Below are positions 25,083 to 26,639 of a stretch of 26,639 bases of DNA, piece after piece. Position 1 is the first letter of the stretch. The number at the start of each line of letters is the position of its first letter. Both the position numbers and the translations under genes were made by a program. Source of the DNA: an uncultured Collinsella sp. (lineage in GTDB: Bacteria; Actinomycetota; Coriobacteriia; Coriobacteriales; Coriobacteriaceae); contig UQHT01000031.1 in NCBI GenBank assembly GCA_900540875.1, positions 1 through 26,639 on the forward strand. Reading direction: 5' to 3'. The notes below the pieces were generated by a model. It did no database searches. It had not been told where the DNA came from and saw nothing but the letters and a program-made list of their open reading frames with translations.

Positions 25083-26048
25083 CTACAGACGCTGCGCCAC
25101 GCGGATCTTGGCTGATCTCGCCCGAGGGTTGCGCGCAACCTCATCGGGTTGGGCAACCAGGGGTTTGCGGGTGATGACCTTGAGTATCGGCACGTTGCCG
25201 CACACGCACACCGGAATCTCCGGCGGACACGTGCACCCCTGGCTCATCTCCTTAAAGTGGTTCTTTACGATACGGTCCTCGAGCGAGTGATACGAGATGA
25301 CGCAGATGCGTCCGCCCGGGTTGAGCCACCTTGTGGCGGCGTCTAGCCCTCGCTCGAGCACATCGAGTTCGTGATTGACCTCGATGCGAATGGCCTGGAA
25401 ACTTTTCTTGGCTGGGTGTCCGCCATGCCGACGAGCGGCAGCGGGGATACCAGCCTTGATGATCTCGACAAACTGACCGGTGGTTTCGATCGGCTCATGC
25501 TCGCGGCGGCGCACGATCTCACGCGCGATCTGCGAGGCGAACTTCTCTTCGCCGTAGACGCGTAGAATCCGGGCGAGGTCGTGTTCGTTATAGGTGTTGA
25601 TGACCTCAGCTGCGTTTAAGGTGTTGTTACCCGGATCCATCCGCATGTCCAATGGGGCGTCCTCGTTGTACGAAAAGCCCCTGCCAGGGATATCGAGTTG
25701 CGGCGACGAAACGCCCAAATCGAACAGGAAGCCATCGACCCCGGGCACCTCGGCCGAGCAAAGCAGCTCGTCCAAGTCGCCGAAGTTGCCCTTCAGCAGC
25801 TGGTGCGGAACGCCGGGAACCTCGCGGTCCAGACGGGCGCCAGCGGCCTCGAGGGCCATGTCGTCCTGATCGACGCCGAGCAAAAGACCCGTCTCCCCCA
25901 CCTGCGCAGCCATCTTTACCGAATGGCCGGCACCGCCAAGGGTGCAATCGCAGACAACGGAGCCGCTCTTTAGCCGCAGCGACTCAAGCACTTCGCCGAG
26001 CATGACAGGTTCATGCCGATATTCTTGTGTCAAGATCCCACGCTCCAT
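25083..26048 (-). CDS. rsmH: 16S rRNA m4C1402 methyltransferase RsmH (MraW)
   Basis: A 321-aa SAM-dependent methyltransferase that N4-methylates C1402 of 16S rRNA. EYRHEPVMLGEVLESL is the N-terminal motif, VCDCTLGGAGHSVKM the SAM loop, GFLFDLGVSSPQLD and GFSYNEDAPLDMRMD the catalytic region, and FQAIRIEVNHELDVLERGL, ISYHSLEDRIVKNHF the C-terminal signatures. The annotated ATG 26048 has only a weak site; TTG at 26033 with GGAG 9 nt upstream is an alternative that would give 316 aa. It lies 20 nt after mraZ. Confidence 0.96.
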   Translation of the reverse strand: MERGILTQEYRHEPVMLGEVLESLRLKSGSVVCDCTLGGAGHSVKMAAQVGETGLLLGVDQDDMALEAAGARLDREVPGVPHQLLKGNFGDLDELLCSAEVPGVDGFLFDLGVSSPQLDIPGRGFSYNEDAPLDMRMDPGNNTLNAAEVINTYNEHDLARILRVYGEEKFASQIAREIVRRREHEPIETTGQFVEIIKAGIPAAARRHGGHPAKKSFQAIRIEVNHELDVLERGLDAATRWLNPGGRICVISYHSLEDRIVKNHFKEMSQGCTCPPEIPVCVCGNVPILKVITRKPLVAQPDEVARNPRARSAKIRVAQRL

Positions 26049-26068
26049 CCGTTACCCGTGCCTTGCCC

Positions 26069-26503
26069 TTACGAGAAGAAAAGGTCCAGCAGGGCCTCAT
26101 CGTCATCGTCCTCATCGGCCGCGGCGCGATCCCAAACCTCAAGGTGGTCGTAGTTGCCCACAACCGTGACCTCGCGGTCGAGGTTCGCCTGCTTGCGGAG
26201 AGACTCGGAAAGGCCGATACGACCGGCGCTGTCCACGTCCATCGACGTGGTGCGCTTGTTGATCGCCCTCATGAGCTTCTGGTCGTTGATGTCACGCGGG
26301 TTAAAACCCTCGTGGCCCTCACGACCCGCGAAGAGTCCTTCGACCCACTTATCGAAGGCCTCGGCAGAGAACACGTACAGAGCATCGACATCCAGGGCTT
26401 TGAACACGCGAACGTGCTCTCCAAGCTCCTCGCGAAGGGGTGCAGGCAGGGACAGACGACCTTTTGCATCGAGATTGCGCTCGTATGCACCAGTCATTCC
26501 CAT
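26069..26503 (-). CDS. mraZ: MraZ transcriptional regulator
   Basis: A 144-aa DNA-binding protein, the first gene and autorepressor of the division cluster. Two AbrB-like half-domains are seen with the DxxxR motifs D12-A-K-G-R16 and D91-S-A-G-R95. The C-terminus is acidic and hydrophobic (EDDDDEALLDLFFS). MraZ forms rings that bind short direct repeats near its own promoter; such repeats are present at 26588-26634. GGAGGG lies 5 nt upstream of the ATG; an internal ATG two codons later is an alternative. Confidence 0.96.
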   Translation of the reverse strand: MGMTGAYERNLDAKGRLSLPAPLREELGEHVRVFKALDVDALYVFSAEAFDKWVEGLFAGREGHEGFNPRDINDQKLMRAINKRTTSMDVDSAGRIGLSESLRKQANLDREVTVVGNYDHLEVWDRAAADEDDDDEALLDLFFS

Positions 26504-26539
26504 GTGCGCCCTCCCCTCGGTTACTCAGATGGCACGTAC

Positions 26540-26556
26540 GCGGGGAACCACCCCGC
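26540..26556 (-). promoter_or_regulatory. Downstream copy of the GGGGYGGTTCCCC palindrome (mraZ 5' leader)
   Basis: Minus strand GCGGGG-TGGTT-CCCCGC, a perfect 6-bp dyad. Its core GGGGTGGTTCCCC matches the core at 26579-26591 in 12 of 13 positions. It lies about 16-32 nt downstream of the -10 in the mraZ leader, as DNA operator or RNA hairpin. Confidence 0.55.
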
Positions 26557-26571
26557 CTGTCGACGTCATTA

Positions 26572-26600
26572 ATAATATGGGGAACCGCCCCATTTTTCAA
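26572..26600 (-). promoter_or_regulatory. mraZ promoter with palindrome in the spacer
   Basis: TTGAAA (26600-26595), a 17-nt spacer and TATTAT (26577-26572), a good match to the housekeeping sigma consensus, followed by an A/T-rich start region. The spacer contains TGGGG-CGGTT-CCCCA (26592-26578), so a bound protein would block RNA polymerase directly. Confidence 0.75.
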
Positions 26601-26634
26601 CACCTTTCCCCACCCCTTCCCCCACCCCGCCCCA
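26588..26634 (-). promoter_or_regulatory. TGGGG direct repeats, candidate MraZ boxes
   Basis: On the minus strand TGGGG starts at 26634, 26624, 26612 and 26592: spacings of 10, 12 and 20 bp, i.e. near whole helical turns on one DNA face. E. coli MraZ boxes are TGGGN repeats at 10-bp spacing. The array may continue beyond the window end. Confidence 0.6.
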
Positions 26635-26639
26635 CCACT

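Overview
The window looks like a chromosomal segment of a high-GC actinobacterium, most likely class Coriobacteriia and probably Collinsella. This rests on GC- and C-ending codon use, a dcw cluster with sepF and divIVA but no ftsA, and the protein sequences as I recognise them; no search was run. Apart from three genes at the left end, every gene lies on the minus strand. I see no tRNA, rRNA, CRISPR array, insertion sequence or prophage.

Left end (1-2860, plus strand): a PiT-type low-affinity phosphate transporter with its DUF47 (PhoU-like) partner, then a long imperfect palindrome (1911-2022), a T/G-rich leader with short repeats, and a nitroreductase-family gene whose 5' half has unusual codon use. 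Two back-to-back terminators (2768-2805 plus, 2831-2860 minus) separate this from the rest.

Middle (2887-12366, minus strand, read right to left): ftsZ, pgeF, pstS-pstC-pstA-pstB-phoU, yggS, sepF, yggT, divIVA. In mycobacteria and streptomycetes the order is ftsZ, yfiH/pgeF, yggS, sepF, yggT, divIVA. Here a complete high-affinity phosphate operon sits between pgeF and yggS, with pgeF overlapping pstS by 4 nt. A TTTACG-N5-TTTACG direct repeat upstream of pgeF is a candidate Pho box. yggT has no ATG, GTG or TTG start ahead of its first membrane helix and is in frame with sepF across a single TAA.

Right end (12367-26639, minus strand, read right to left): mraZ, rsmH, an ftsL-like gene, ftsI, murF, mraY, murD, ftsW, murG, murC, murB, ftsQ. 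This is a near-complete division and cell-wall cluster making lipid II (MurC, D, F, MraY, MurG, MurB) and the septal synthase (FtsW-FtsI) with its FtsQ/FtsL partners. murE, ddl and ftsA are absent. The window ends in the mraZ control region, where a good promoter is embedded in TGGGG repeats and two copies of a GGGGYGGTTCCCC palindrome.

The window links wall synthesis, Z-ring assembly (FtsZ, SepF), polar or septal scaffolding (DivIVA) and phosphate supply. The least ordinary points are the pst insertion, the sepF/yggT junction, the mraZ control region, the palindrome near 1.9 kb, and the contrast between an acidic Tyr/Gly/Asp linker in SepF and basic Arg/Gly/Ser/Lys arms on FtsI, FtsQ and FtsW.
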